Positions 8,910-17,693 of a DNA stretch of 64,000 nucleotides are shown here, piece after piece. The first letter of the stretch is position 1. Each line of letters opens with the position of its first letter. Source of the stretch: Nitrospirota bacterium (GTDB taxonomy: Bacteria > Nitrospirota > Thermodesulfovibrionia > UBA6902). The translations under genes were made by a program, and so were the position numbers. Below the pieces are notes generated by a model that was not told where the DNA came from, did not search any database, and saw only the letters and a program-made list of their open reading frames with translations. Location of the stretch: assembly GCA_016214845.1 (NCBI GenBank), contig JACRMS010000028.1, positions 80,070-144,069 on the forward strand. Direction: 5' to 3'.

Positions 8910-10385
8910 ATGAAAATAGCGTTGATTATTCCAAGGAACAGTTCCGCAGACGAAAAGAGTTTTTACGATCTGAAATTTGTTTCCGCGTTCCTGCTTTCAA
9001 AAAAAAGCTTTTCATATCTTCTGGCTGTTCCCACGCTAACTGCTTTAACTCCGCCTGAACACGAGGTAAGGGTCTTTGATGAAAACATAGAAGACATTGA
9101 TTATGACTGGGCGCCGGATTTAGCCGGGATAACTGTCAGGACAATGTTTGCTAACAGGGCTTACATCATATCCGAGAACTTCAGGAAAAGAGGCGTCAGG
9201 ACTGTGCTGGGAGGCATTCACCCGTCAATGTGCCCTGACGAGGCCCTCCAATACTGCGATACGGTAGTGATCGGAGAGGCTGAAGAGATCTGGCAAAAAC
9301 TTTTAGCGGATGCCAAGAATGGAAACCTGGAAAGAACATATAAAGCCGGCAGGACAGTTGATCTGACGGCCTTCCCTGTCCCGGACAGGTCAGCCCTTTC
9401 AGCAGACAGATATCTCGCCAATATTGTCCAGACGACAAAGGGGTGTCCCTTTCATTGCGAATTTTGCTCTGTTCATGCCTTTGACGGGCAGAGGATCAGA
9501 AACAAAACAATTGCACAGGTCATCGAGGAGATCAAGACGCTAAGCGGTCCGGTTGCAGGCTATAAGAAGAAGTCCATATTCTTTGCCGACGACAATATCA
9601 TCGCAAATAAGAAATTTGCAAGTGAACTGTTTACAGCCTTAAGACCGTACAAGCTCAACTGGTCGTGCCAGGCGTCAATTAATATTTCAAAAGAAGACGA
9701 GCTTCTTGCATTGATGAAAGAGAGCGGGTGCGGCGCGATACTGATCGGGCTTGAGTCCATATCTGAAAAAAACCTGTCCCGCATGGACAAGGGGATCAAC
9801 CGGAAGCATGATTTTGCGGAAGCGATAAAGAAGATACAGTCCTACGGGATACTGGTCCAGGGGTCTTTCATCCTGGGGTATGATTTTGATACCCTATCAT
9901 CTTTTGATGAGCTTATGGACTTTATCGACAGCTCAAGGTTGTTGATGCCGCTGATAAATATCCTCACGCCGTTTCCGGGCACAAAGCTGTTCAGCCGCCT
10001 TGAAAAAGAAGGAAGGATCATCCATAAGGACTGGAGCAAATACGACGCAAAGAACGTTGTTTTTTCCCCTTCCCTGCTGACGCCGGAAGAACTCTTAGAG
10101 GGACACCGGAGAGTGATAAGACACGTTTACTCATTTGATTCCATATATAACAAGTTGACGTATTACTGGGGCATCGATTTCTGGAAACATTCCAACGAGA
10201 AAGACCCTATAAAGTTTAAATACCGTCTTCTATTTGCCGTCAGGCTTTTCAGCTTGCTGTTTTCCCTCAACCTGAAAAGGTCCCGGTTTCTTCTCAGGAT
10301 ACTGCCGAAGGTTTTTCAAAAGCGGGTAAGGATATCAACGGTCCTGACATTAATGGCATACAATGACTATGCGTATACGTCATGA
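8910..10385 (+). CDS. B12-binding-domain radical SAM protein
   Basis: The 491-residue protein has an N-terminal cobalamin-binding-like Rossmann domain (about 1-150; GGIHPSMCPDEALQYC, VIGEAEEIW) and a radical SAM core with the cluster motif CPFHCEFC at about residues 180-187 in TKGCPFHCEFCSVHAF. The downstream IFFADDNIIANKKFA and GLESISEKNLSRMDKG fit the class B (P-methylase-like/BchE-like) family. The basic, hydrophobic C-terminus (about 400-491) resembles the DUF4070 extension of hopanoid- and lipid-related members (recalled, not searched). The substrate is unknown. GGAGG lies before the ATG. Confidence 0.85.
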   Translation: MKIALIIPRNSSADEKSFYDLKFVSAFLLSKKSFSYLLAVPTLTALTPPEHEVRVFDENIEDIDYDWAPDLAGITVRTMFANRAYIISENFRKRGVRTVLGGIHPSMCPDEALQYCDTVVIGEAEEIWQKLLADAKNGNLERTYKAGRTVDLTAFPVPDRSALSADRYLANIVQTTKGCPFHCEFCSVHAFDGQRIRNKTIAQVIEEIKTLSGPVAGYKKKSIFFADDNIIANKKFASELFTALRPYKLNWSCQASINISKEDELLALMKESGCGAILIGLESISEKNLSRMDKGINRKHDFAEAIKKIQSYGILVQGSFILGYDFDTLSSFDELMDFIDSSRLLMPLINILTPFPGTKLFSRLEKEGRIIHKDWSKYDAKNVVFSPSLLTPEELLEGHRRVIRHVYSFDSIYNKLTYYWGIDFWKHSNEKDPIKFKYRLLFAVRLFSLLFSLNLKRSRFLLRILPKVFQKRVRISTVLTLMAYNDYAYTS

Positions 10386-10516
10386 GGACAAGCAAATAAT
10401 AATACCTTGCATTAAGATCCCCTTCAGCTTATTGATTCAATTAAGTTGTGCTATCTTTTGCCGAAAAGTTAGATATAATGTACTATATTTATTTTTAAAA
10501 TTACGGGAGGGCTTTG

Positions 10517-12145
10517 ATGTCTCAAACTTTTAATAATGCCGCCTCATGCTGGAAGGCGATATTGGCCGATGCTTCAAAAAACAGGGGGCTGCTGCCGGTC
10601 ATTGAAAAATTCGCGCGTGAAAATACCGCCCCGACAAAGGTGGTATTCGGCACATCCGGCTGGAGGGGAGAGATAGGCACTGATTACACTTTCAATAATG
10701 TAAGGATCGTGACCTCAGCGATTATCAGGATGTTTAAAGAGAACGGGCCTTCTGTCATGCAGGCGATGGGGGTTGAGGGTTTTGAAGAGATTAAAAAGAA
10801 GGGCGTCATTGTTGGCCATGACAACAGGTTTCTTGGCAGGGATTTCGCGATGGAGGTCATCGGGCTTCTTCAAAAGGAAGGAATAAAAACCTGGTACGCC
10901 GGCGAGGCTGCCACGCCTGAATTTTCAGCGGGCATCGAGATGCTGAAGGCCGCGTGTTCGATCAACCTTACCCCTTCTCACAATCCGTCAAATTACGGCG
11001 GTTTTAAATTCAATCCCTCTGACGGAGGCCCGGCAGGCCCTGAGATCACGTCAAGGATCGAAGAGATCGCCAACAGTATGATGAACGAAGCGCCTGTGCT
11101 TAAAACAGTTCAGCCCCAGCAAATTGAGAAGATAGACCTCACGGACCTGTATATCAAATTCATATCAGAGAGGAAGACCCTCGACATTCAGAAGATACGG
11201 GATTTCGTGAAACAGGAAGACTGCGTCATCTGCGTTGACAACGTTCACGGCGCTACAAGGGGACGGATCCAGAGGATAATCGGGGACAGCGGTAAAATAA
11301 AATATCTGCGGACCGAGGACGATTATCTTTTCGGCGGTGTTGCACCTGAGCCTTCCGATAAAAACATGGCTGGGATTGAAAAAGTCATGAAGGAAAGTCC
11401 GGCAAAATTCAAACTCGGCGTCATTCTCGATCCCGACGGCGACCGGATACGCCATGCGGATGCGAAGATGAAGATCCCCATGAATTATTTCGGCGCTATG
11501 GCGCTGCATTTCCTCCACGTGCACAAAGGCTTTCCGGGCGTAGCGGTCAAGTCTGTGGGAACAAGCAATCTCGTCAACGCTGTTACAAAGAAGCTCGGCA
11601 TCCCGCTCAGGGAGACAAAGGTAGGATTTAAAAATTTCCGGCCGTACATGATCAAGAATGCTCCTGAGAGGGCGATTGTTGTCTTTGAGGAATCAGACGG
11701 TATTTCAGGATACAATCACACGCTGGAAAAGGACGCCCTGTTCGGCATCCTGCTCGCAATTGAAATGCTGGCCGTCACCGGAAAGAACCTGAGCGATTAT
11801 CTAAATGACATCATGGATGAATTCGGACACTACTATCCCGACCGTTCTGGAATTGAAGTTGACAGGGCCTTGGCCGGGGAACCGCTTCTGAAAAAACTCT
11901 CCGTGATCAGGGAACACTATAAAGAAGGAACAGCGGTTGATATAAACGGGACGCGGCGGACCGTTAAAGATGTCATAACCGTGGACGGCACCAAACTGGT
12001 CTTTGACGACGGCTCGTGGCTCATGATCCGTCCCTCAGGCACAGAGCCCAAGGTAAGATTCTATATTGAAGCCAGGACAGAGGATGGGAAGAAGGCCGTG
12101 TTCGCTACAGCGGAGAGAATGACCAGAAAGGCGATTGGAATTTAG
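10517..12145 (+). CDS. Phosphoglucomutase/phosphomannomutase
   Basis: This alpha-D-phosphohexomutase has all four signature loops: GTSGWRGEIG near the N-terminus, the phosphoserine loop TPSHNPSNYGG, the Mg-binding DPDGDRIRHA, the sugar-binding EESDGISG, and the C-terminal phosphate loop RPSGTEPKVRFY. It interconverts hexose 1- and 6-phosphates for glycogen or envelope polysaccharide synthesis; a glucan phosphorylase at 56263 would supply glucose 1-phosphate. The ATG at 10517 is preferred over a TTG one codon earlier because GGGAGG lies 6 bases upstream. Its stop overlaps the convergent next gene by 4 bases. Confidence 0.93.
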   Translation: MSQTFNNAASCWKAILADASKNRGLLPVIEKFARENTAPTKVVFGTSGWRGEIGTDYTFNNVRIVTSAIIRMFKENGPSVMQAMGVEGFEEIKKKGVIVGHDNRFLGRDFAMEVIGLLQKEGIKTWYAGEAATPEFSAGIEMLKAACSINLTPSHNPSNYGGFKFNPSDGGPAGPEITSRIEEIANSMMNEAPVLKTVQPQQIEKIDLTDLYIKFISERKTLDIQKIRDFVKQEDCVICVDNVHGATRGRIQRIIGDSGKIKYLRTEDDYLFGGVAPEPSDKNMAGIEKVMKESPAKFKLGVILDPDGDRIRHADAKMKIPMNYFGAMALHFLHVHKGFPGVAVKSVGTSNLVNAVTKKLGIPLRETKVGFKNFRPYMIKNAPERAIVVFEESDGISGYNHTLEKDALFGILLAIEMLAVTGKNLSDYLNDIMDEFGHYYPDRSGIEVDRALAGEPLLKKLSVIREHYKEGTAVDINGTRRTVKDVITVDGTKLVFDDGSWLMIRPSGTEPKVRFYIEARTEDGKKAVFATAERMTRKAIGI

Positions 12146-12720
12146 CCTGTCCCGCCGATAATATTATTGGCCTTGAGGGACCTGCTGTTTCTCAGGGATT
12201 CGAGGTAGGTCCTTACAAGTTCGATAATGGCCCGGTACTTCTGAAAGTTCATGGAGAGCTCCATGAACAGATCCTTGTGCATGAATTCAGATGCGATCCT
12301 GTATGAACGCTGGCCCTGCAGTATGTAGAGATCGGAAAGGCTTGAACCCGGCACAATAACACTGCCTAATAAAAGCTCCTTGCCTCTCCTGCCGGTCAGC
12401 GCAGTGGGAAACATGCCTAACATAAAAAGCGTATAATCGCCTATGTGTTTGTGGACCTCGAATTCGCGGTCAAAACTCTGCGCGTTCATAAGGACATCTC
12501 CCTCCGCAAGCATATCAGCCATATCTTCAACGATTCCACCCTCGGAGTCCCTGATCTTGTAGAAGCTGTCAAACAGAAGGAATTCACAAAGTATCTGCTC
12601 TTCAATGTAATACGCAACTTCAATCTTGTCCGTGGGATTTAATTCAAACCCGTACTCAAGGGCGTTCCTGAAGAGTTTTCTTAGCGGATGGTCAGCTTCA
12701 ATGTCAGGTCTTTTCAACAT
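12142..12720 (-). CDS. Conserved-looking hypothetical protein, 192 residues
   Basis: The translation is amphipathic and mostly helical. It has an acidic N-terminal half (ADMLAEGDVLMNAQSFD) and a more basic C-terminus. I do not recognise a domain, signal peptide or membrane segment. AGAGG lies 8 bases before ATG 12720, which supports that start over a TTG at 12726. It converges on the phosphohexomutase gene with a 4-base overlap. Codon use looks like that of the neighbouring genes, so it is probably a real gene of unknown function. Confidence 0.65.
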   Translation of the reverse strand: MLKRPDIEADHPLRKLFRNALEYGFELNPTDKIEVAYYIEEQILCEFLLFDSFYKIRDSEGGIVEDMADMLAEGDVLMNAQSFDREFEVHKHIGDYTLFMLGMFPTALTGRRGKELLLGSVIVPGSSLSDLYILQGQRSYRIASEFMHKDLFMELSMNFQKYRAIIELVRTYLESLRNSRSLKANNIIGGTG

Positions 12721-13040
12721 GATCAACCTCTGATTATCTTATCGTATTTCGATGTGAAAACTTGAGGGGGCCTGTTTATGTTTTATTACTCGATTCCGTC
12801 ATTCCGGCGGTCTCCCCGATTACTCCCTTCGAGGACATGCTTAAGCCGGAATCCAGTGCCCTATGACAAGACTCTGGATTCCCGCTCAACAGACCGCGGG
12901 AATGACAGACAAGAACAATAAGCAGAGCTTCGAGGAATTCTGTTGATTTAAATTTTTTATCCTCCGGTGTTAATTTTTTCACCGTATTAGCCGATATAAG
13001 AAAGGTGACGCATTGCCTTGCTTTATAAAAATTACATGAA
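12721..13040. other. 320-base intergenic region holding a dispersed repeat
   Basis: This gap between two divergent genes contains a hairpin repeat at 12798-12907 and an AT-rich stretch that could carry the promoter of the next operon. I see no convincing ORF, RNA gene or clear -10/-35 pair. Confidence 0.5.
12798..12907. repeat. Dispersed double-hairpin element, GTCATTCC...GGAATGAC family
   Basis: The element starts GTCATTCCGGC and ends GCGGGAATGAC. Inside, CCGGC...GCCGGAATCCAG forms one stem and CTGGATTCCCGC...GCGGGAATGAC a second. A shorter copy with the same ends lies at 50639-50698. It has no coding capacity, so it is a non-autonomous palindromic repeat. Confidence 0.7.
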
Positions 13041-14228
13041 ATGAAAGTTACCGAGGACATGCAAGGGAAAAAGACAGCCGATATATGGATAATTTCCGAG
13101 GGCAGAATTGCCAATCTGGACCTGAGCAATCTATGTAAAGAGCCTGTTTCAAAACTGGTCACGGAATACAAGATCTCAGAACTGGCAAGGTATTTACTCA
13201 ATCCGGGACAGGTAGCAATAGACGAAAAAGTTGTCGGCTGCAAGGTGCGTTACCGCAGCTCTTCATCCGGCAGTATAAAACGTCTGGTCAAGAAGATCCT
13301 GCCCGGAAAAAAGGCATCTCCCGACAGCGACATCCCCAATATAGAAGAGATCACGTCTAAGTCAAAGATCGGCACGCCTGCCTTTACGGATGAAGACCTC
13401 AACGCGCATTTCGTAAAGATCAGCGATTTACTCAGGCCCTATGACCCGGTCCAGAAAAAACTTGAAAAGCTGGACAGCGCGGCAATAGAGGATATAACAG
13501 CGATATGCGAGGACATCGGCGCCAACCGCTACCAGTTGAACCTGCAGGGGAACATAAATGACAAGATAAATTATATCAAACAGTCCATATCCAGGAAGGT
13601 CAGGGTCGTTCTCGGTAAAGTTTATCTGTCACGGGGATTATTTGAGATGAGGGGTTTTAATTTTCGTGCGTATAATACGCACAATTATTACCGCTTGATA
13701 AAGTTTGTACAAAATAACCGCCCCAGATACTGCGTGCTCGACGCCGGTTACAAGCTGGAGTACTGGGTCGAAGACAATTCACTTGTAAATTTCATGCATG
13801 TCTTTGAACAGTCCGTCAAAACAGATTCCAAGCTGCGGGAGGCCCTTGCGCTCTGCGTTAAAGGAGAGGCAAAGCCGCTGAAATTGTTTTTCTCTGAAAA
13901 GCTGGAACATGAATACTCCGAAAAACATCTCCCCATGACATACCGCAAAGTATTCGGCATGTATGACATCAAACAGGATGAGAAAGAGGCCATCGCAAAT
14001 ATCTTAAATAACCACCAGAGGGTGGTCTCGTTCAATTATGTGCCGCAGGACGGGACTGAAAAGCAAAAACTGTTCATAAACATCTCCGTGCTTCATGATA
14101 TGAAGGCGCTTGAATCAATAAAGAACAAACTGCCGCTTTTATACTCGGAGATAGACAAAAAAGCCCCGCCATCGGACGTGGGGAAGTTATACCTGCTGGA
14201 TTCTATGAGAGGGTTTCAATATGTATAG
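13041..14228 (+). CDS. Unknown protein coupled to the LonB-like protease
   Basis: This 395-residue soluble protein has no signal peptide or recognisable family. A basic Ser-rich segment (about 70-95; RSSSSGSIKRLVKK) separates an N-terminal part from a longer, mainly helical domain. It overlaps the Lon-type protease gene by 8 bases, so the two are translationally coupled and probably act together, perhaps as adaptor, regulator or substrate. The ribosome-binding site at ATG 13041 is poor; ATG 13059, preceded by GAGG, is an alternative start. Confidence 0.65.
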   Translation: MKVTEDMQGKKTADIWIISEGRIANLDLSNLCKEPVSKLVTEYKISELARYLLNPGQVAIDEKVVGCKVRYRSSSSGSIKRLVKKILPGKKASPDSDIPNIEEITSKSKIGTPAFTDEDLNAHFVKISDLLRPYDPVQKKLEKLDSAAIEDITAICEDIGANRYQLNLQGNINDKINYIKQSISRKVRVVLGKVYLSRGLFEMRGFNFRAYNTHNYYRLIKFVQNNRPRYCVLDAGYKLEYWVEDNSLVNFMHVFEQSVKTDSKLREALALCVKGEAKPLKLFFSEKLEHEYSEKHLPMTYRKVFGMYDIKQDEKEAIANILNNHQRVVSFNYVPQDGTEKQKLFINISVLHDMKALESIKNKLPLLYSEIDKKAPPSDVGKLYLLDSMRGFQYV

Positions 14229-16494
14229 CATTTACAGGGACGAGGATTACAAGTGGATAAAAGAGCTGATGTCATATCCCCGGACCCTTCAGCAGGACCT
14301 GAGTTCTTTTAAAGACACCTCCCAGGTCAAGATACCCGATGACCCAATCGAAAGAGTGGTCTTCCAGGACAAGGCAAAAAAAGCCATCAGGAAGATCGCG
14401 CAGAACAAGGGCCACCTGCTCCTGGTCGGAAAACCCGGCACAGGGAAGTCACTGCTGGCCGACCTGTTTAACAGTGTCATCGACAAATCACTGGGAGATT
14501 ACATCAGGCCGAAGGAATCAATTGTTGCATATCCCGGTAAAGACCAGAACCATATGCGCATCGCATACGCGGAGCCTGAAAAGGTGGAGAATTTCATCTC
14601 TATGGTGAACAACGCCATTGAGGACGCAAAAAACAGCTTTGAGGATTTCTCGCTCGAAAGTCAGATCAAGTCTGTCAGCAAGGTAAAAACAATACTGTTA
14701 TGGACCACAGGAGTGAGTGTCGTCGCGGGGATCTTTTTCCCTCCCGCGTTTGTCATAACCGGCATATCAGGGATAGGCGCCATATTCATGTTCATGCAGG
14801 AGAACAACCACAAAGTGCAGGAGAAGATACAGCAGGAAATGCAGCACGGTAAATCAGTGAACGCCAAGCATCTGACGGACATGGTACCGGAGATACTGCA
14901 TGACCCGAGGAAAGACACGAACCTCATGATAAGGATATCCGAGCCTAATTCAAAAAACATGAAGGGCGGTTTCAGGCATGACCCTTACCAGTCGGGCAAC
15001 CTGCACACGCCGATACACAAAAGGGCCTATATCGGGGCGCACGCAAAGGCGCCTATTATCTATATCGACGAGCTAAAGACACTGATAAAAGAAGGCTACA
15101 TGCCGGGCCTTCTTGAGATAATGCAGAACAAAAAATATATCCTCGAGGGGGGCAGCAACACAGGCAGCGGCGCCGCCGACAGGACGGAGAATTATCTGAG
15201 GGCCGACAACATTGTCATCGCCTGCTGCAATCACGACACATTGAAATATCTTCAGGAAGAAGGTGACGGGGCGTTCCTCAGCAGGATAGAGGACAAAGGC
15301 GAGATCATACACATGGAAAGCGCTGTCCCGGAAACAAGGGAGAACATTGCGCAGGTTGTGCAGTATATAAAACAGGAAATAGACAACCTCGGCAGGGAGT
15401 TTGAAAATACGTGGGGAGCTGTGATGGAAAAAGAAGGACACACCGGGGTAAGGAGAAGATGCGAGCAGATCTACGGAAAGAAACTGCCGCTTGATTACAA
15501 GCTGAAGGTGCGTGAGTTCACAAGTGATGCCGTTGCTGAGATCGTAAAGGAACTGCGGTGCAGGAGTTCCGACGGCAAATTAAGCTGCATATTAAGACCG
15601 GTCAACGGGATCATAAAGACAGCGGAGCTTGAGGCAATAAGCGGGAATTCGGACCTTGTGGAACCTCGTCATGTCAGGAGCGCTTTGGCTGAACACCTGA
15701 GTCTCGAGGGCGCAATTTCCAAAGAAATAACAGAACATAAAAAAGACCTGAAGAAATACATATCCTCCATGACGGATTCAATAGGTTATGTCGTAGGGCT
15801 TGCGGTGACTCATTCCGTTTCAAGCGGACAGATGTTCGGACAGCCGCTGCCTATTCATTGCCAGATCACTGTCGGCGGCTCAGACGTAATCACCGCGCCG
15901 GGAAAGCTTGGAGAAATTGCAAAGGCGGCGGCGGAAAATGTCAGGGCCTCGATTAAAAAATTACTTCGCCAGGTCGGGGCGCCTTATGCGGGGTATGAGA
16001 TGCATATCGAATACATTCAGGCTCACGGCGGGGTGGAAGGCGACAGCGCTTCTGTAGCAATGAACATCGGTTTGATATCGGATTACATACAACAGCCCGT
16101 AAGTCAGAAGTACGGCATAACAGGGTCCCTGACCGGCGAAATAATTTTGCCGGTGGGAGGAGTTACTGAAAAGGTAAGATCTATAATGGATATTGACCTC
16201 ACGATGGAAGGCGCGTGTATCCCGTGGCAGAACAAGCACGACATCGAGCCGCTGCTTATAAATATGGAGTTTGAATACATTCAGAACGAAGATGTGCCCG
16301 GCATCAGGATTTTCAGGACGGAAGACAAGAAGGACCCCTTTGATATCTTCTTCTGCAAAACTAAATATAATGCCTATAGAATTTTAATGGGGGTAAGCAA
16401 AGAAGAAGTCGAGGCCAGAATAACAGAGCGCAGCGAGAGAGACCTCGATTTCATAAAAAATACAAAAAATAAAAAAATTGAGAAAGAAAGTTAA
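14221..16494 (+). CDS. Membrane-anchored ATP-dependent protease, archaeal LonB-like
   Basis: This 757-residue AAA+ Lon-family protease has Walker A GKPGTGKS at residues 70-77. Two adjacent hydrophobic segments (about 160-195; TILLWTTGVSVVAGIFF, then FVITGISGIGAIFMFM) are inserted in the ATPase domain, as in archaeal LonB. Walker B is IIYIDELKTL, with an arginine-finger region LSRIEDKG. The C-terminal Lon protease domain has catalytic Ser in GVEGDSASVAMN and catalytic Lys in PVGGVTEKVRS. It lacks the N-terminal LAN domain of bacterial LonA. It should degrade misfolded or membrane proteins at the inner membrane. It is coupled to the unknown gene upstream. Confidence 0.88.
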   Translation: MYSIYRDEDYKWIKELMSYPRTLQQDLSSFKDTSQVKIPDDPIERVVFQDKAKKAIRKIAQNKGHLLLVGKPGTGKSLLADLFNSVIDKSLGDYIRPKESIVAYPGKDQNHMRIAYAEPEKVENFISMVNNAIEDAKNSFEDFSLESQIKSVSKVKTILLWTTGVSVVAGIFFPPAFVITGISGIGAIFMFMQENNHKVQEKIQQEMQHGKSVNAKHLTDMVPEILHDPRKDTNLMIRISEPNSKNMKGGFRHDPYQSGNLHTPIHKRAYIGAHAKAPIIYIDELKTLIKEGYMPGLLEIMQNKKYILEGGSNTGSGAADRTENYLRADNIVIACCNHDTLKYLQEEGDGAFLSRIEDKGEIIHMESAVPETRENIAQVVQYIKQEIDNLGREFENTWGAVMEKEGHTGVRRRCEQIYGKKLPLDYKLKVREFTSDAVAEIVKELRCRSSDGKLSCILRPVNGIIKTAELEAISGNSDLVEPRHVRSALAEHLSLEGAISKEITEHKKDLKKYISSMTDSIGYVVGLAVTHSVSSGQMFGQPLPIHCQITVGGSDVITAPGKLGEIAKAAAENVRASIKKLLRQVGAPYAGYEMHIEYIQAHGGVEGDSASVAMNIGLISDYIQQPVSQKYGITGSLTGEIILPVGGVTEKVRSIMDIDLTMEGACIPWQNKHDIEPLLINMEFEYIQNEDVPGIRIFRTEDKKDPFDIFFCKTKYNAYRILMGVSKEEVEARITERSERDLDFIKNTKNKKIEKES

Positions 16495-16497
16495 TTA

Positions 16498-17421
16498 TCA
16501 GCGTTCACAAACAAGCGACGCATACATTATCTTTGATTTTCCCTCAGCCTTCTTCGCAGTCATCTCAGCGCCCTTGGCAACTAATGCGCTTGCTGATTCA
16601 GTGTTATCATTAGCTGCCGCGTAAACAAGGGCCGTCCTGCCTTCTTTGTCTTTTGCGTTGACATTAGCGCCCTTGGCAATCAACGTATTCACTGTCTCTG
16701 TATAACCTCCGAATGACGCCGCCATTAAAGCTGTTTCTCCAAAGAGGTCTTTTCCGTTAACGTTAGCGCCTTTTGCAATCAGCGTATTAACTGTTTCTGT
16801 ACGGCCTCTCAGCGCCGCGTAAGTTAAAGCTGTTCTGCCCTTACAATTTTCAACATTGATGTCAGCGCCTTTGGAGATCAGGGTATTCACTACCCCGGTA
16901 TGGCCGGCTAATGCCGCAAGCATTAAAGGTGTTTCACCGTTAGTGTTCTTTGCATTGACATCAGCGCCTTTTGCGATCAGAGTTTTTACTATATCATTGT
17001 GGTTCCCGACAGCCGCTTCAATAAGGGCGGAACTTTTCTTATTGCTTTTCGCATTAATATCAGCACCGTTTGCTATCAATATGTTCACGATCTCAGTTTG
17101 CCCGGTAAATGCCGCAGCCATTAACGCCGTTTCTCCATTATCATTTTTGGCATTGACGTCCGCTCCTTTGGCAAGCAGAGTGTTTACTATTTTCGCATGT
17201 CCAATAAGTGAAGATGCCATCAAGGCTGTTTCTCCGTCAGAATCCTTTGAATTGACATCGGCGCCCTTTGCAAGCAGGGAATTTACCGTATCGGTAAGCC
17301 CCTCAAACGCCGCAGTCTTCAGATCTATGTTATTTTCTGCAAATGAAACAACAGGACTACCTGCCAGAGCTAATACAACCATACAGATTATTAGCACTAC
17401 GTTTCTGATCTGCTCCTTCAT
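16498..17421 (-). CDS. Exported ankyrin-repeat protein
   Basis: The start at ATG 17421 (AGAGAGG upstream) gives a clean signal peptide (NVVLIICMVVLALAGSPVV, cleavage near SFA-EN). The longer frame to 17511 lacks such support. About eight 33-residue ankyrin repeats follow, each with the core G.TALM.AA and a variant of NTLIAKGADVNAK. They occupy almost the whole mature protein, so it is a periplasmic or surface protein-binding scaffold. It is separated from the convergent Lon gene by three bases. The partner is unknown. Confidence 0.88.
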   Translation of the reverse strand: MKEQIRNVVLIICMVVLALAGSPVVSFAENNIDLKTAAFEGLTDTVNSLLAKGADVNSKDSDGETALMASSLIGHAKIVNTLLAKGADVNAKNDNGETALMAAAFTGQTEIVNILIANGADINAKSNKKSSALIEAAVGNHNDIVKTLIAKGADVNAKNTNGETPLMLAALAGHTGVVNTLISKGADINVENCKGRTALTYAALRGRTETVNTLIAKGANVNGKDLFGETALMAASFGGYTETVNTLIAKGANVNAKDKEGRTALVYAAANDNTESASALVAKGAEMTAKKAEGKSKIMYASLVCER

Positions 17422-17614
17422 AATAGCCTCTCTTTCTCCGTTTGATTTTAAACGGTTTCCTAATTTGGAATAGTCTATTTTATCATTAACCACATTAGCT
17501 TTGTAAAGCATTATTTAATATGATTAATATCATACCACAACAACTTATATTAATTTAGTTATAAGAACTGCAAATAATTTGCCAGAAAATATGTCTTTAG
17601 AAATCAAATAGTTC

Positions 17615-17670
17615 AAAAAAACAAAATCCAATTTACCTGCCACATTGGCAGGCACATTGCCATTCTGGCA
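17615..17670 (-). terminator. Double hairpin with T-tract after nagA
   Basis: On the minus strand, TGCCA-gaa-TGGCA and CCTGCCA-atg-TGGCAGG (perfect stems, 17658-17670 and 17636-17652) follow the nagA stop. A T-rich run comes about 9 bases later. It could be an intrinsic terminator of nagA, though the gap before the T-tract is longer than ideal. Confidence 0.4.
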
Positions 17671-17693
17671 CTCACCCGGGTTCATAAAAACAA

